Origin: Corallococcus caeni
GTDB taxonomy: Bacteria; Myxococcota; Myxococcia; Myxococcales; Myxococcaceae
DNA: 64,000 nucleotides
Direction of reading: 5' to 3'
Assembly: GCF_036245865.1 (NCBI RefSeq)
Contig: NZ_BTTW01000002.1
Span: forward strand, 372,001-436,000
The notes under the pieces were generated by a model. That model did not search any database. It was not told the origin of the DNA and saw nothing but the letters and a program-made list of their open reading frames with translations. Within the stretch, counting starts at the first letter, position 1; every line of letters begins with the position of its first letter. A program made the position numbers and the translations under genes. Of the stretch, positions 15,483 to 24,328 are shown one piece after another.

Positions 15483-15496
15483 AACAGGAGCCCGCC

Positions 15497-15997
15497 ATGT
15501 CCTCGCCTCACCTGATCCACTCGGAGGACGTCCCCTGGACGGAGCTCGCCCACGGCAGCCGCGTGGCCCTCAAGCGCAAGCAGCTGGGCGCCGCCGCGCA
15601 CGGGCGCAAGCTCGGGTGCAGCCTGGTGGAGCTTCCGCCGGGCCGCCGCTCGTGGCCGCTGCACTACCACCTGGGCAATGAAGAGGCCGTCTACGTCCTG
15701 TCCGGCACGGGTTCGCTGCGACTGGGGACCCAGACGCTGCCCGTGCGCGAAGGGGACTACGTCGCGCTGCCGCCGGGCGCGGAGTCCGCGCATCAGCTCA
15801 TCAACGACGGCCCGGAGCCGCTGCGCTACCTGTGCTTCTCCACCATGGAGGCGCCGGACGTCCTCGTGTACCCGGACTCGAGGAAGGTGGGCGTCTTCGC
15901 GGGTGCGGCGCCCGGGGGCGACAAGGCGTCGCGCACGCTGCATGCGTATCTGCCTTTGAGCGCGGAGGTGGATTACTGGGAGGGCGAGGAGCCCTGA
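15497..15997 (+). CDS. Cupin-domain protein
   Basis: A 166-residue single-domain cupin. The metal-binding motif appears as HYHLGNEEAVYVLSGTG and the second motif as the strand GDYVALPPG followed by HQLIN. CAGGAG lies seven bases upstream of the ATG. The family includes small-molecule dioxygenases, isomerases and sugar-binding proteins; the sequence resembles proteins annotated as cupins acting on sugar- or amine-type substrates, but no specific activity can be assigned. Confidence 0.8.
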   Translation: MSSPHLIHSEDVPWTELAHGSRVALKRKQLGAAAHGRKLGCSLVELPPGRRSWPLHYHLGNEEAVYVLSGTGSLRLGTQTLPVREGDYVALPPGAESAHQLINDGPEPLRYLCFSTMEAPDVLVYPDSRKVGVFAGAAPGGDKASRTLHAYLPLSAEVDYWEGEEP

Positions 15998-16012
15998 TAG
16001 GGTGCGCGGCCC

Positions 16013-16513
16013 ATGGCCTCCCTGCTGGATGCGCTCGACCGCGAGCGGCTGCTCAAGGACTCCGCCGCCGCTTCCGCGCTGCTGCCGAAGGGCGAGCCTC
16101 CCCACGTGTCGATGTTGCGGCTGTGCGAAGCGGGCCTGCTCGTGGGCGGGCTCACCGTGGGGTACGGCGTCCGGCCGGATGAGCTGGTGGGGCCGCTCAC
16201 CGCGGCCATGGGCGGCGCGGCCCGGCGGCTCAAGGTCGTGGACGTGCGCGAGCGCCCCGCGCTGGAGTTGCACGTCGCGGCCGGTGACGTCACGGAGCGC
16301 TGGGAGGTGGAGGACGTGCCCGCGCTCGTGCACAACCTCAACGACCTGTACCGCGACGCGGCCGACGTGCGCGCGGTGGCGGTGCTGGGGGAATGGGAGG
16401 ACTCGCTCCAGTTGCTCTGCGTCGAGCGCCGCGCGCTGGGACGGCTGTTGCGGCAGCCCTTCTTCGCGCCCGTCAACGCGCGCGGACTCCAGGACCTGGT
16501 TGCGCCGCGCTGA
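16013..16513 (+). CDS. Hypothetical cytosolic protein
   Basis: A 166-residue protein with no recognised family, signal or membrane segment. It is mixed alpha/beta and acidic, with a short helical N-terminus (ASLLDALDRERLLKDSAAAS) and a central strand-rich region (ALELHVAAGDVTERWEVEDV). It starts 15 bases after the cupin stop and is probably the last gene of that transcript. Confidence 0.6.
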   Translation: MASLLDALDRERLLKDSAAASALLPKGEPPHVSMLRLCEAGLLVGGLTVGYGVRPDELVGPLTAAMGGAARRLKVVDVRERPALELHVAAGDVTERWEVEDVPALVHNLNDLYRDAADVRAVAVLGEWEDSLQLLCVERRALGRLLRQPFFAPVNARGLQDLVAPR

Positions 16514-16564
16514 AGCGGCCGGGCCTCCCTCGACCCCGGACGCCCGGTGGGGCACCATGGGGGC

Positions 16565-18934
16565 ATGCGCATCACGCTGGCCCTCATCGTTGGATTGCTC
16601 CTGGCGCAGGTCGCTCGCGCGGAGCCGGATTCGTTTGGCCTGGGCACCGGCCGTGACGGCACGCTGACCGTCGTCGCGGGGGGGACCCTCCCCGTGTCCG
16701 CGGAGTCCGCCCTGGGAAAGAACGCCGTGGCGGGAGACGCGGAGCTGGTGGTGTCCAGCGCCGTCTTCGCCTCGGGTGACCTGGTGATGATCCACGAGAG
16801 CACCGGCCTGTCGCCCGCGCCCGACCTGGGCAACCCGAAGGGCGTGTCGCTGGCGGGGGCCGTCGCGCTGGGGCGCTGGGAGCTGGCGCGGGTGGAGGCG
16901 GTGACGACCACCTCGCTCGTGCTGACCGCGCCGCTCCGCTACGCCTACACCGCGAGCCGGGCACAGGTGGTGCGCGTGGCCGAGTACGTTGACGTCATCG
17001 TGCAGCCGGGAGCGCGGCTCACCACGTCGCCGTGGAACGGCAAGTCCGGCGGCATCCTCGCGATGCTGGTGATGGGCAAGGTGCTCAACGACGGCCGCAT
17101 CGACGCGGATGGCCTGGGCTCGTTGGGAGGCGTCTTCCAGGCTGGCGCGGACCTTGCGGGCTGCACCGGGCTGGAGCTGGAGCGTGCCAAGGGTGGCTCC
17201 TCGCGCGGCGAGGGCGTGGCAGGAGTTTTCTCCAAGAATGGCATCCCCAGCGGGCGCGGCAACCTGGCCAACGGCGGTGGTGGCGGCAACTGCTCCGGTT
17301 CCGGGGGTGGGGGTGGCGGGCACGGCGGCATCGGAGGCCAGGGCGGACGCACGACGACGGGGGACGGGGCGCGCAACGAAGGAGGCCTGGGCGGCGCGGC
17401 GCTGAACTACTCCGTGTTCGAGCGCTTCGCGTTCGGCGGTGGCGGCGGCGCGGGCCATGGCTCCGACACGGCTGGCTCCAGCGGCGCGGCGGGCGGCGGC
17501 GTGGTGTTCATCCGCGCCACCGCGTTCGACGGCAAGGGCGTCTACAGCGCCTCCGGTCTGGCGGCGGAAGCCTCGTCGGGCAATGACGGCGCGGGCGGCG
17601 GCGGCGCGGGCGGCGCGGTGGTGCTGCGCGCGGTGGACGTCCTGAACTGCGTCGCGGTCGAGTCGCGGGGTGGCGCGGGCGGCGACACGAAGCTGGACAA
17701 GCTGCCCTTCGGGCCGGGCGGTGGAGGCGCCGGAGGCCGGGTGTTGATCCAGGCGAAGAGCATCGCGTGCTCCGCCAACGTGAGCGCGGGCAACGCGGGC
17801 ATGTCCGCCTATGCGGGCGCGGGCTCCTACGGCGCGACGCCGGCCTCCACGGCGCCGGATGCCGGCGCTCCGGACGGGGGCACGTCCGCCGGGACGGTGC
17901 AGCAGGTGGATCAGGCGTTCCAGGTGCCCGTCACGCCGGTCATCACGTCGCCGGCGTCGGGTGAGGCGTACGCCACCACGCGCCCGCGCTTCGCGGGGAC
18001 CGCGGACACGAACGGGCCGGTCGTCCACCTCGTCGTGGACGGGCGGGAGATTGGCGCGGCGGTGCCGGGGGCGGACGGCCGCTTCACCTACGACCCCACC
18101 ACGCCGCTGGCCGCGGGCGCGCACGACGTCGTCGCCTGGTCGGAGTCGCTGGGCGTAGCGAGCAGTCCGTCCGCGCCGGTGCGCTTCGCCACGCCCGCGG
18201 TGGTGCTCGCGGACGGCGGCGTCGTGCAGATGGCGGTGCTGGTGGTGCCCGGCAACGGGGACACGGTGGGGCCCACGCCGCTGTTCGCCGGCACCGCGGC
18301 CAACGGCGTGAACGTGGGCGTGGTCATCGACGACGGGCCGGACCACATCGTGCCGCTGGACCTGCTGGGGCGCTTCCGCTTCCAGGTGCCGGACTCGGCG
18401 CCGCTGAGCGTGGGGACGCACAAGGTCACGGTGCACTCGCACAACGAGGCGGGCGATGACGGGCCGTACTCCGACGTCGTGGGCTTCGAGGTGGTGGTGC
18501 CCGGCGCGGACGGCGGAACGGATGGCGACGCGGGCACGGCGGATCCGGCGATGCCCATGGTGCTGGTGCCCGAGCAGGGCGCGACCGTGGATCCGACCTT
18601 CATGTTCGTGGGCGTGGCGCTGCCCGGCACGACCGTGCAACTGGAGCTGGACGGCACGGCGCTCGCGCTCGCCACCGCGGACGACGAAGGCGTCTTCCGG
18701 CACATGCTGACGGCGGACAAGGCGCTCGCGACGGGCGCGCACAAGGTCGTCGCGCAGGTGGTGACGGCGGAGGGCGAGGCGGGGCCTCGGTCCCCGGAGG
18801 TGGGCTTCCAGGTGCGCGGCCCCACCGACCTGGACGTGGGCTGCGGCTGCGGCGCGGCGCCCGCGGGGATGATCAGCGTCTGGGCGCTGGTGGGCCTGGG
18901 CGCCCTGGCGCGCCGCCGCCGCGCGCGGAGCTGA
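16565..18934 (+). CDS. Exported glycine-rich protein with Ig-like repeats and MYXO-CTERM tail
   Basis: A 789-residue surface protein. It has a signal peptide (ITLALIVGLLLAQVARA), a very glycine-rich middle (about 220-430), then about three Ig-like repeats (for example VITSPASGEAYATTRPRFAG and VLVPEQGATVDPTFMFVG). The end is a MYXO-CTERM sorting tail: a CGCG cluster, a hydrophobic helix (MISVWALVGLGALA) and RRRRARS. Such tails direct proteolytic processing and surface anchoring in myxobacteria. The ATG at 16565 begins the signal peptide; an earlier GTG adds only an implausible prefix. The layout resembles the adventurous-motility protein AgmC, but this is not proven. Confidence 0.8.
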   Translation: MRITLALIVGLLLAQVARAEPDSFGLGTGRDGTLTVVAGGTLPVSAESALGKNAVAGDAELVVSSAVFASGDLVMIHESTGLSPAPDLGNPKGVSLAGAVALGRWELARVEAVTTTSLVLTAPLRYAYTASRAQVVRVAEYVDVIVQPGARLTTSPWNGKSGGILAMLVMGKVLNDGRIDADGLGSLGGVFQAGADLAGCTGLELERAKGGSSRGEGVAGVFSKNGIPSGRGNLANGGGGGNCSGSGGGGGGHGGIGGQGGRTTTGDGARNEGGLGGAALNYSVFERFAFGGGGGAGHGSDTAGSSGAAGGGVVFIRATAFDGKGVYSASGLAAEASSGNDGAGGGGAGGAVVLRAVDVLNCVAVESRGGAGGDTKLDKLPFGPGGGGAGGRVLIQAKSIACSANVSAGNAGMSAYAGAGSYGATPASTAPDAGAPDGGTSAGTVQQVDQAFQVPVTPVITSPASGEAYATTRPRFAGTADTNGPVVHLVVDGREIGAAVPGADGRFTYDPTTPLAAGAHDVVAWSESLGVASSPSAPVRFATPAVVLADGGVVQMAVLVVPGNGDTVGPTPLFAGTAANGVNVGVVIDDGPDHIVPLDLLGRFRFQVPDSAPLSVGTHKVTVHSHNEAGDDGPYSDVVGFEVVVPGADGGTDGDAGTADPAMPMVLVPEQGATVDPTFMFVGVALPGTTVQLELDGTALALATADDEGVFRHMLTADKALATGAHKVVAQVVTAEGEAGPRSPEVGFQVRGPTDLDVGCGCGAAPAGMISVWALVGLGALARRRRARS

Positions 18935-18935
18935 A

Positions 18936-18976
18936 GCGCCCCGCGCCCTGCTCCGGATGATCCGGAGCGGGGCGGG
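18936..18976. terminator. Hairpin between convergent genes
   Basis: CTCCGG (18951-18956) and CCGGAG (18962-18967) flank a 5-base loop, with GCCCCGC and GGGGCGGG outside forming a longer imperfect stem. It lies between the convergent MYXO-CTERM and DUSAM genes and could terminate in both directions despite lacking a T-run. Confidence 0.55.
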
Positions 18977-19351
18977 TCATGGCGCGTCGGCCATGTCGTC
19001 AAGCTGCTCCGTCGCAAGCTCGCGGTAGTAGGGGACGACTTCGACGGCCAGCACTTCGCGCATCTGCTGGCGCGCTTCCTCCCAGTTGCCCGCGTCCTGA
19101 AGTCGATGCATCCGGTAGAGGGCGTCCACGAGTCTGTTGGAACCGTCCGTGATGCGGCGGGCGCACTCGCGTAGGAGTGCAAGGGCTCCGGCGTCGGACT
19201 GGAGCGCCGCCGCGGCGTCGGAGACAGCCACTTCCTCGGCGGTCTGGAGCAGTAGCGCACGAACATCGTCGGTGAGGGTGAGGGGACCTCCCTCGCGCAG
19301 CACGCTCCGCGACAGTGCTCGTATTTCGTCCCAGTTCGGGCGGGCAGTCAT
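18977..19351 (-). CDS. DUSAM-domain protein (DUF2379)
   Basis: A 124-residue all-helical protein matching the myxobacteria-restricted DUSAM family: WDEIRALSRSVLREG, DDVRALLLQTAEEVAVS, ARRITDGSNRLVDALYRM and VLAVEVVPYYRELATEQL. Function is unknown; these genes are often near secreted nuclease-like or polymorphic-toxin lipoproteins. Here the start codon directly abuts the stop of the Cys-rich lipoprotein gene (TAGATG), so the two are translationally linked. A cognate immunity or regulatory role for the lipoprotein is only a hypothesis. Confidence 0.85.
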   Translation of the reverse strand: MTARPNWDEIRALSRSVLREGGPLTLTDDVRALLLQTAEEVAVSDAAAALQSDAGALALLRECARRITDGSNRLVDALYRMHRLQDAGNWEEARQQMREVLAVEVVPYYRELATEQLDDMADAP

Positions 19352-19747
19352 CTAGCGTCTCTTCCTTTTCGGGCCGCACATTTCGATGGGCCATTCCTGC
19401 TGGCCTTCGCATCGTCGCAGGCAGTCGGTGCAAGGGCCGCTGTATCGGCCGTCCGCGCACTCATTCCAGGTCCGAAGGCACCGGTTCTTCCACTCGGGCA
19501 AGCGCGGGTCATCAACGTAATCGTCCAAGTCCGCGTCGGAGCTGCTGTGCGTGCCGGTGGCGCCGATGCCAGCGGCCATGATGGCGGCGGCCTCGGCGGC
19601 GGTGAGTCCACATGCCTCGGGGCGTCCCGGGTGTCGCTGGATGCAGTCCGTCTCGGTGTCCATGGCGACGGTGGCACATCCCAGGCTCAAGGCCGCGAGG
19701 AGGGGCGCGAGGTGGCGCCTCCAGGGTGCGGCTTTCGGGGCTGTCAT
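19352..19747 (-). CDS. Cysteine-rich lipoprotein paired with DUSAM
   Basis: A 131-residue lipoprotein: a hydrophobic segment ending in the lipobox LSLGC (Cys24) followed by a mature part with eight more cysteines, for example CLRTWNECADG and CTDCLRRCEGQQEWP. The central AAEAAAIMAAGIG is a short hydrophobic helix. It looks like the N-terminal module seen on larger secreted myxobacterial proteins but lacks any C-terminal effector domain, so it may be a stand-alone surface protein or a remnant. It abuts the DUSAM gene. Confidence 0.7.
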   Translation of the reverse strand: MTAPKAAPWRRHLAPLLAALSLGCATVAMDTETDCIQRHPGRPEACGLTAAEAAAIMAAGIGATGTHSSSDADLDDYVDDPRLPEWKNRCLRTWNECADGRYSGPCTDCLRRCEGQQEWPIEMCGPKRKRR

Positions 19748-19850
19748 GGTTCACGGACCCTACCGCGCGACGGCGGGCGCGGCGTGGGGGTGGCCGTTAT
19801 CTTCCCGCGCTCGAAGGCGTCCTGGCTCTCGGGGCGACAGGGTGGCGCGC

Positions 19851-21089
19851 GTGACGACGGACGTGTCCTCGGAAGAAGCTCCCTCGCGGCGGTCCCGGCG
19901 CTCGGCCAGGGCTCCGGGCTGGCGGTGGGTGCTGTCGCTGCTGCTGGGGTTGGGCCTGCCCACCGCGCTGCACGTCTACATCGGCCTGCGCCTCTTCACC
20001 GCGCCCGGCTGGCCTGCTCCCTGGGCCGCCCTGGGCTGGGGCCTGCTGGGCCTGTGCTACCTCGTCCTGCTGGCGGGCTTTCGCGCCGCGCGCCGCGAGC
20101 CCACCGGCTTCTCCCGCGTCATCCAGTGGGGCGCCTACCTGTGGCTGGGCGCCTTCGGCGTCTTCCTCACCGCCGTGCTGGCCTCCGACGTCGTCGGCGC
20201 CGCGCTGGCCCTGTCCGGCACCGTCACCGACATGCACGCGCTCGCCCGGGGCCGCGCGGCCGCCGTGCTGGGCACCGTCGTGCCCGCCGTGGCCTTCGCC
20301 TTCGTCACCGCGCGCGGCAGGGCCCGCGTGGAGCGCACCACCGTGGCCCTCCAGGACCTGGGCCCGGGCCTGGACGGCCTGCGCGTCGTGCAGCTGTCCG
20401 ACGTCCATGTGGGCCCCACCCTGGACGGCGTGTGGCTCCAGCGCGTGGTGGAGCAGGTCAACGCCCTCGAGCCGGACCTCGTCGCCATCACCGGCGACCT
20501 GGTGGATGGCTCCGTGGATCAGCTGCGCGACCAGATGACGCCGCTCGCGTCGCTCAAGGCCCCGCTCGGCGTCTACTACGTCACCGGAAACCACGAGTTC
20601 TACCACGGCGCCCGCGCCTGGATGGCCGAGGTCGCCCGCCTGGGCATCACCGTCCTCACCAACGAGCACCGCGTCGTGGAGCGCGGCGGCGCCCGGCTCG
20701 TCGTCGCCGGCGTCACCGACCACGACGCGGGCCACATCGACCCGCCCCTGGAGAGCCGCCCGGACCTCGCGCTCGCCGGCGCCCCGCCGGACGTGCCCCG
20801 GCTGCTCTTGGCCCACCAGCCCCGCACCGCCCTGTTCCTGGAGGGCCTGCGCGTGGACCTCCAGCTGTCCGGCCACACCCACGGCGGGCAGATCTTCCCC
20901 TTCATGTTCTTCGTGAAGCTCCAGCAGCCCGTCGTGAAGGGCCTGGCCACCGTCGCCGGGACCCGGGTCTACACGCACCGCGGCACCGGCTACTGGGGCC
21001 CCCCCTTGCGCCTGGGCCCCGCCCCGGAGATCGCCGCCCTCACCCTGGTGGGAACTCCCCGTTCTGGCGGTGATTCAAGCCAAGCTTGA
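19851..21089 (+). CDS. Membrane-anchored metallophosphoesterase
   Basis: A 412-residue protein with four N-terminal membrane helices (about 22-150) and a calcineurin-like phosphoesterase domain. The metal motifs are intact: QLSDVHVG, ITGDLVDG, VTGNHEFY, LLAHQP and LSGHTHGGQ. This is the YkuE/YaeI-like group, whose members act on phospholipid or nucleotide substrates at the membrane. The GTG at 19851 (or 19842) is used; no strong ribosome-binding site decides between them. A second family member without membrane helices is at 48058. Confidence 0.85.
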   Translation: MTTDVSSEEAPSRRSRRSARAPGWRWVLSLLLGLGLPTALHVYIGLRLFTAPGWPAPWAALGWGLLGLCYLVLLAGFRAARREPTGFSRVIQWGAYLWLGAFGVFLTAVLASDVVGAALALSGTVTDMHALARGRAAAVLGTVVPAVAFAFVTARGRARVERTTVALQDLGPGLDGLRVVQLSDVHVGPTLDGVWLQRVVEQVNALEPDLVAITGDLVDGSVDQLRDQMTPLASLKAPLGVYYVTGNHEFYHGARAWMAEVARLGITVLTNEHRVVERGGARLVVAGVTDHDAGHIDPPLESRPDLALAGAPPDVPRLLLAHQPRTALFLEGLRVDLQLSGHTHGGQIFPFMFFVKLQQPVVKGLATVAGTRVYTHRGTGYWGPPLRLGPAPEIAALTLVGTPRSGGDSSQA

Positions 21090-21121
21090 TATTTCCGTTC
21101 TTGCTGCTTATTGTTGGGGAC

Positions 21122-21640
21122 GTGGCCACCGCACCGTCTTCCCTCCTTGTCCCGGAATTCGCTTTCAGCCGTCCCACGGCCCCCGCGGTCCCGGGTGCGC
21201 GGCGCGGGACGGTGGTCCCGATCGCGGCGCCCCGGGCGGGGAAGGCGGCGCCGGTGCTGCTGGTGGTCTCCGAGGCCCCCGAGGTCCGGCTGGCGGTGGC
21301 GCGCGAGGTGGGGCTGGGGTGCCGGATGGTGACGGCGCTGGGGGCGACGTCGGCGGACCGGCGGCTGGACCTGGGCGTGGCGGTGGACGGGCTGGTGCTG
21401 GACCTGGACGCGGATCGCCGCGTCGTGAGCGACTTCCTCTGCCGGCTGGTGGACCGGGCCTTCCACGGCCCGCGCATCCTGCTGTCCTCCGGTTTCCGTC
21501 CCGAAGCGAGCGCCACCGTCCCGACGGGCTGCCACACCCACTTCGCACTCGGCCGGCCCTGGCGCGCCGGTGAGCTGCGCTCGCTCCTGGAGAGGGTCCT
21601 TGGGGTCTCCCACCTCGCTCAATCCGCAAGCCGTCCGTGA
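21122..21640 (+). CDS. Degenerate response-regulator receiver-like protein
   Basis: About 172 residues. The core (APVLLVVSEAPEVRLAVARE, then VDGLVLDLDADRR and RILLSSGFRPEAS) has the strand pattern of a receiver domain but lacks the acidic pair on strand 1, so phosphorylation is doubtful although a DLD sits near the usual aspartate. The GTG at 21122 is chosen; a TTG at 21086 would add a short hydrophobic segment. The 3' end overlaps the next reading frame. Confidence 0.55.
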   Translation: MATAPSSLLVPEFAFSRPTAPAVPGARRGTVVPIAAPRAGKAAPVLLVVSEAPEVRLAVAREVGLGCRMVTALGATSADRRLDLGVAVDGLVLDLDADRRVVSDFLCRLVDRAFHGPRILLSSGFRPEASATVPTGCHTHFALGRPWRAGELRSLLERVLGVSHLAQSASRP

Positions 21641-22424
21641 CTCCCGCCGTGACGCTCCCCGCCTGGCGCCGTTGACGGCGCGGGTTGCGGACGCGGGCCA
21701 CGGGTTGTTCACCGGCATCGCCGGGGCGTCCGCGGGCGCCGCGCGCAGCGCGTACCTGGCGCTGGTGCTCTTCGCTGGCGGCATGGCCCGCTGCGCGACG
21801 GGGCGCTCGCGCGACGGCCTGCCGCAGCTCAAGCGCTGCCTGTTCCGCGCGGCGCAGGTGCCGGTGGACCTGGTGCTGATGCTGGGCGGGCGCGTGCTGT
21901 CCGCCGTGCAGGTGGTGGCGGGCCTGGAGCCCGTGGGCCGCCGGCTGACGGACGCGGAGGTGGAGCGGCTGCGCCCCATCTTCGGCGACAGCCTGGACTA
22001 CCGCTGCGTGCGCGTGAAGGAAGGCGCCCTGGGCCTGCTGGGCCTGCCGGGCCGCGCGTTCGCTCATGGGGACGTCCTCTTCATCCCGCCCGGCTACGGC
22101 GCGGTGGGCTTCCGGCTCCTGGTGCACGAGCTCACGCACGTGTGGCAGCACCAGCACGGCGGGACGGGCTACCTGAGCGGCGCGCTGGCGGCGCAGTACC
22201 TGGGGGACGGCTACGACTGGCGCAAGGCCGTGGGCCACCGGCGCTGGGCGGAGCTCAACCCGGAGCAGCAGGCGCAGTTCATCGAGGACGCTGCCGACGC
22301 GCAGCTCATCCCCCACGTGGGCCGCCCCACGCCCCAGCAGCGGCTGCGCGGCTGGAGCGACGCCGCCCTGTGCCTGCTGGACGAGGCGCTGGACTGCCTC
22401 TACGCCGGACGGGGCGCGCCGTGA
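21570..22424 (+). CDS. DUF4157-like putative zinc metalloprotease
   Basis: Up to 284 residues. The HExxH signature is VHELTHVWQHQHGG (near 190), preceded by GDVLFIPPG and followed by a helical region with EDAADA that could supply the third ligand. This matches DUF4157-type domains often found with phage-tail-like injection systems and polymorphic toxins. The true start is unclear: the GTG at 21570 overlaps the upstream gene by 71 bases, and a TTG at 21672 is an alternative. No tail-like particle genes are nearby. Confidence 0.65.
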   Translation: MSCARSWRGSLGSPTSLNPQAVRDSRRDAPRLAPLTARVADAGHGLFTGIAGASAGAARSAYLALVLFAGGMARCATGRSRDGLPQLKRCLFRAAQVPVDLVLMLGGRVLSAVQVVAGLEPVGRRLTDAEVERLRPIFGDSLDYRCVRVKEGALGLLGLPGRAFAHGDVLFIPPGYGAVGFRLLVHELTHVWQHQHGGTGYLSGALAAQYLGDGYDWRKAVGHRRWAELNPEQQAQFIEDAADAQLIPHVGRPTPQQRLRGWSDAALCLLDEALDCLYAGRGAP

Positions 22425-22481
22425 GGCCGCCGGCCCCCGGGGCCGCGCGGTGAACCGCCCCAACCTCCGGAGGCCCGCCCC

Positions 22482-23090
22482 ATGACGGCGCGCACCGCCC
22501 GGCCCGGCGGCACGCCCGAGGGCCGCTGCCTGCAGGCCCTGACCTGGCGGCGCCTGGAGTCCCCCGGCACCGAGCACTTCGAGCTGTGGGAGTCCGCCGA
22601 GGGGCCCCTCCTCACGGGCACCGCGGTGCTGGTGGGCGAAGGGCTGCCGCTGCTCGCGCGCTACACCGTGGCGTGCGACCCGGACTGGCACACGCGCGAG
22701 CTGCGGCTGGCGCTGCACCAGGGCGGCACGCGCCGCACGCTGGTGCTCCAGGTGGACGACCACCAGCGCTGGTGGCGCGAGGGCCGCGAGCTGCCGGACC
22801 TGCGCGGGTGCGTGGACGTGGACCTGAGCGTCACCCCCTCCACCAACACCCTGCCCATCCGCCGGCTGGGGCTGGAGCCGGGCCAGTCCCGCGACGTCAC
22901 GGCCGCGTGGGTGCGGCTGCCGGACCTGTCCCTGGAGCGGCTGGAGCAGCGCTACACCCGGCTGTCCTCCACGCGCTACCGCTACGAGAGCGCGGGCGGC
23001 GCCTTCGTGGCCGAGGTGGACACCGACGCCCTGGGGCTCGTCACGCACTACCCGGGCGGCTGGGAACGCGTCGCCACGTCCGACGGTTGA
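22482..23090 (+). CDS. Putative glycolipid-binding domain protein (PF06475-type)
   Basis: A 202-residue cytosolic protein. The family's hallmark stretches are intact: RYTVACDPDWHTREL, GCVDVDLSVTPSTNTLPI, AAWVRLPDL and QRYTRLSSTRYRYES. The fold belongs to a beta-barrel family thought to bind glycolipids; no enzyme activity is known. It follows the metalloprotease gene by 57 bases and is followed by a tight hairpin. Confidence 0.8.
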   Translation: MTARTARPGGTPEGRCLQALTWRRLESPGTEHFELWESAEGPLLTGTAVLVGEGLPLLARYTVACDPDWHTRELRLALHQGGTRRTLVLQVDDHQRWWREGRELPDLRGCVDVDLSVTPSTNTLPIRRLGLEPGQSRDVTAAWVRLPDLSLERLEQRYTRLSSTRYRYESAGGAFVAEVDTDALGLVTHYPGGWERVATSDG

Positions 23091-23094
23091 GCCC

Positions 23095-23113
23095 GGGCGC
23101 AACCCTTGCGCCC
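23095..23113 (+). terminator. Tight hairpin after the glycolipid-binding gene
   Basis: GGGCGCAA (23095-23102) and TTGCGCCC (23106-23113) pair perfectly around a 3-base loop, five bases after the stop codon. No T-run follows. Confidence 0.5.
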
Positions 23114-23304
23114 CAACCCGGACAATCCTTCACGCGCCTTCACGCCTCTGGGGGACTGCGTGTCGTTTCATGTGGGCTTATGGAGCCGTGAACGACGCCC
23201 TTCCGGTGGACGGGGGAATGCAGGACTACCTGTCATATAGGGATGGGCCCGGGTGACGTGGCGGGTTATAACGACCTCTGAACCGTTCCGGCGGTGGAGG
23301 GGCC

Positions 23305-23823
23305 GTGAGCCTTACGGCCACCCCACCGGACGTCACGTGCAAGGTTGATGTGGTGAAAACCCACCCCCGAGGTCCTCTCGCTTCCGGCCGCGTCCGGAAG
23401 AAGCGCCATGTGGCGCCCGCGTCGGCGGCCGCGCTGTCGCGGCGGCAGTTGGAGCGCAAGCTGGCGGTCAGCGTGGGCGCGGCGGCCCGGGCCGCGCGGC
23501 TGCGGGCTGGCCTCACGCAGGCGGACGTGGCGGACCGCGTCGGCATCGCGTCGGAGGTCTACGGCCGGCTGGAGCGGGGCAAGATGATGCCCAGCGTCCC
23601 CACGCTGTTCCGCCTGTGCCTGGCGCTGCAGCTGTCCGCGGACGCGTCGCTGGGGCTGGCGGTGGCGGCGGCGGCGGGCGCGGGGCTGTGGGAGGAGGAC
23701 TCCACGGACAAGGACGACCTGCCGGAGATGCGCCGCCTGCTGCGCGCAGTTCGCCGGCTGCCGCGCCCCCAGCTCAAGCTGATGAGCCTGGTGGCCAGCG
23801 CCATCCTGCCCACGCGCCGCTGA
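23305..23823 (+). CDS. XRE-family transcriptional regulator
   Basis: A 172-residue DNA-binding protein with one Cro/C1-type HTH at about 55-112: ARAARLRAGLTQADVADRVG, then EVYGRLERGKMMPS and TLFRLCLAL. A basic N-terminal tail precedes it and a short Asp/Glu-rich linker follows. The GTG at 23305 is preceded by GGAGGGG; a GTG pair at 23350-23353 is an alternative. Its target is unknown. Confidence 0.8.
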   Translation: MSLTATPPDVTCKVDVVKTHPRGPLASGRVRKKRHVAPASAAALSRRQLERKLAVSVGAAARAARLRAGLTQADVADRVGIASEVYGRLERGKMMPSVPTLFRLCLALQLSADASLGLAVAAAAGAGLWEEDSTDKDDLPEMRRLLRAVRRLPRPQLKLMSLVASAILPTRR

Positions 23824-23908
23824 AGCCCCGGCCCCCCATGCGGTTCGCCTCCCGCCCGGCGCGGTCCTTGACTGGTCCGACTGTCGGACCCGTTGCGGTC
23901 CTTCGGCC

Positions 23909-24328
23909 TCAGGGCGCGGACGCGGGAGGGCGGGGCGGGTTCGCGCGCGGGGCGGCTTCCGTCACCCGCCACACCCAGCCGGACGGGGTGGGGTCCCGGT
24001 GCGCGGTGTTCACGTCCACCGCGTACACGTCCACGGTGTGCTCGCCCACGGGCAGGTCCTTGAGGCGCCACGGGGACTCGCAGGGGATGTAGAGGCTGCC
24101 GTCCAGCGAGCACCAGAACACGGGCTTCAGCGTGGTGGCGGTGAAGACGAAGGTGGCCTCCCTGGAGGGCGTGGCCCCGGGTGGCCCCTCGTCGATGAAG
24201 GTGTCCGGCCCTTCGTTCCCCGCGCGCGCCAGCGACGGCGGGAACAGCACCGGCGTCAGCATCAGGCACAACAGCATCGACGCGAGCAGTCCGTGGGGAA
24301 GGTAGCGCAGGGACGGCGGGGGAATCAT
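23909..24328 (-). CDS. Exported protein with an Ig-like sugar/adhesion-type domain
   Basis: A 139-residue protein with a long signal peptide (GLLASMLLCLMLTPVLFPP) and one extracellular beta domain: TFIDEGPPGATPSREATFVF, then FWCSLDGSLYIPCESP and GEHTVDVYAVD. This repeat is common in secreted bacterial proteins, usually in several copies; here only one is present. The ATG at 24328 is chosen because it begins the signal peptide. Function unknown. Confidence 0.65.
   Translation of the reverse strand: MIPPPSLRYLPHGLLASMLLCLMLTPVLFPPSLARAGNEGPDTFIDEGPPGATPSREATFVFTATTLKPVFWCSLDGSLYIPCESPWRLKDLPVGEHTVDVYAVDVNTAHRDPTPSGWVWRVTEAAPRANPPRPPASAP

Noticed and set aside
15302-18742. 1146-codon antisense open frame across the cupin and MYXO-CTERM genes
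   Set aside because: Arg/His-rich shadow with no motif; covers several well-supported genes on the other strand.
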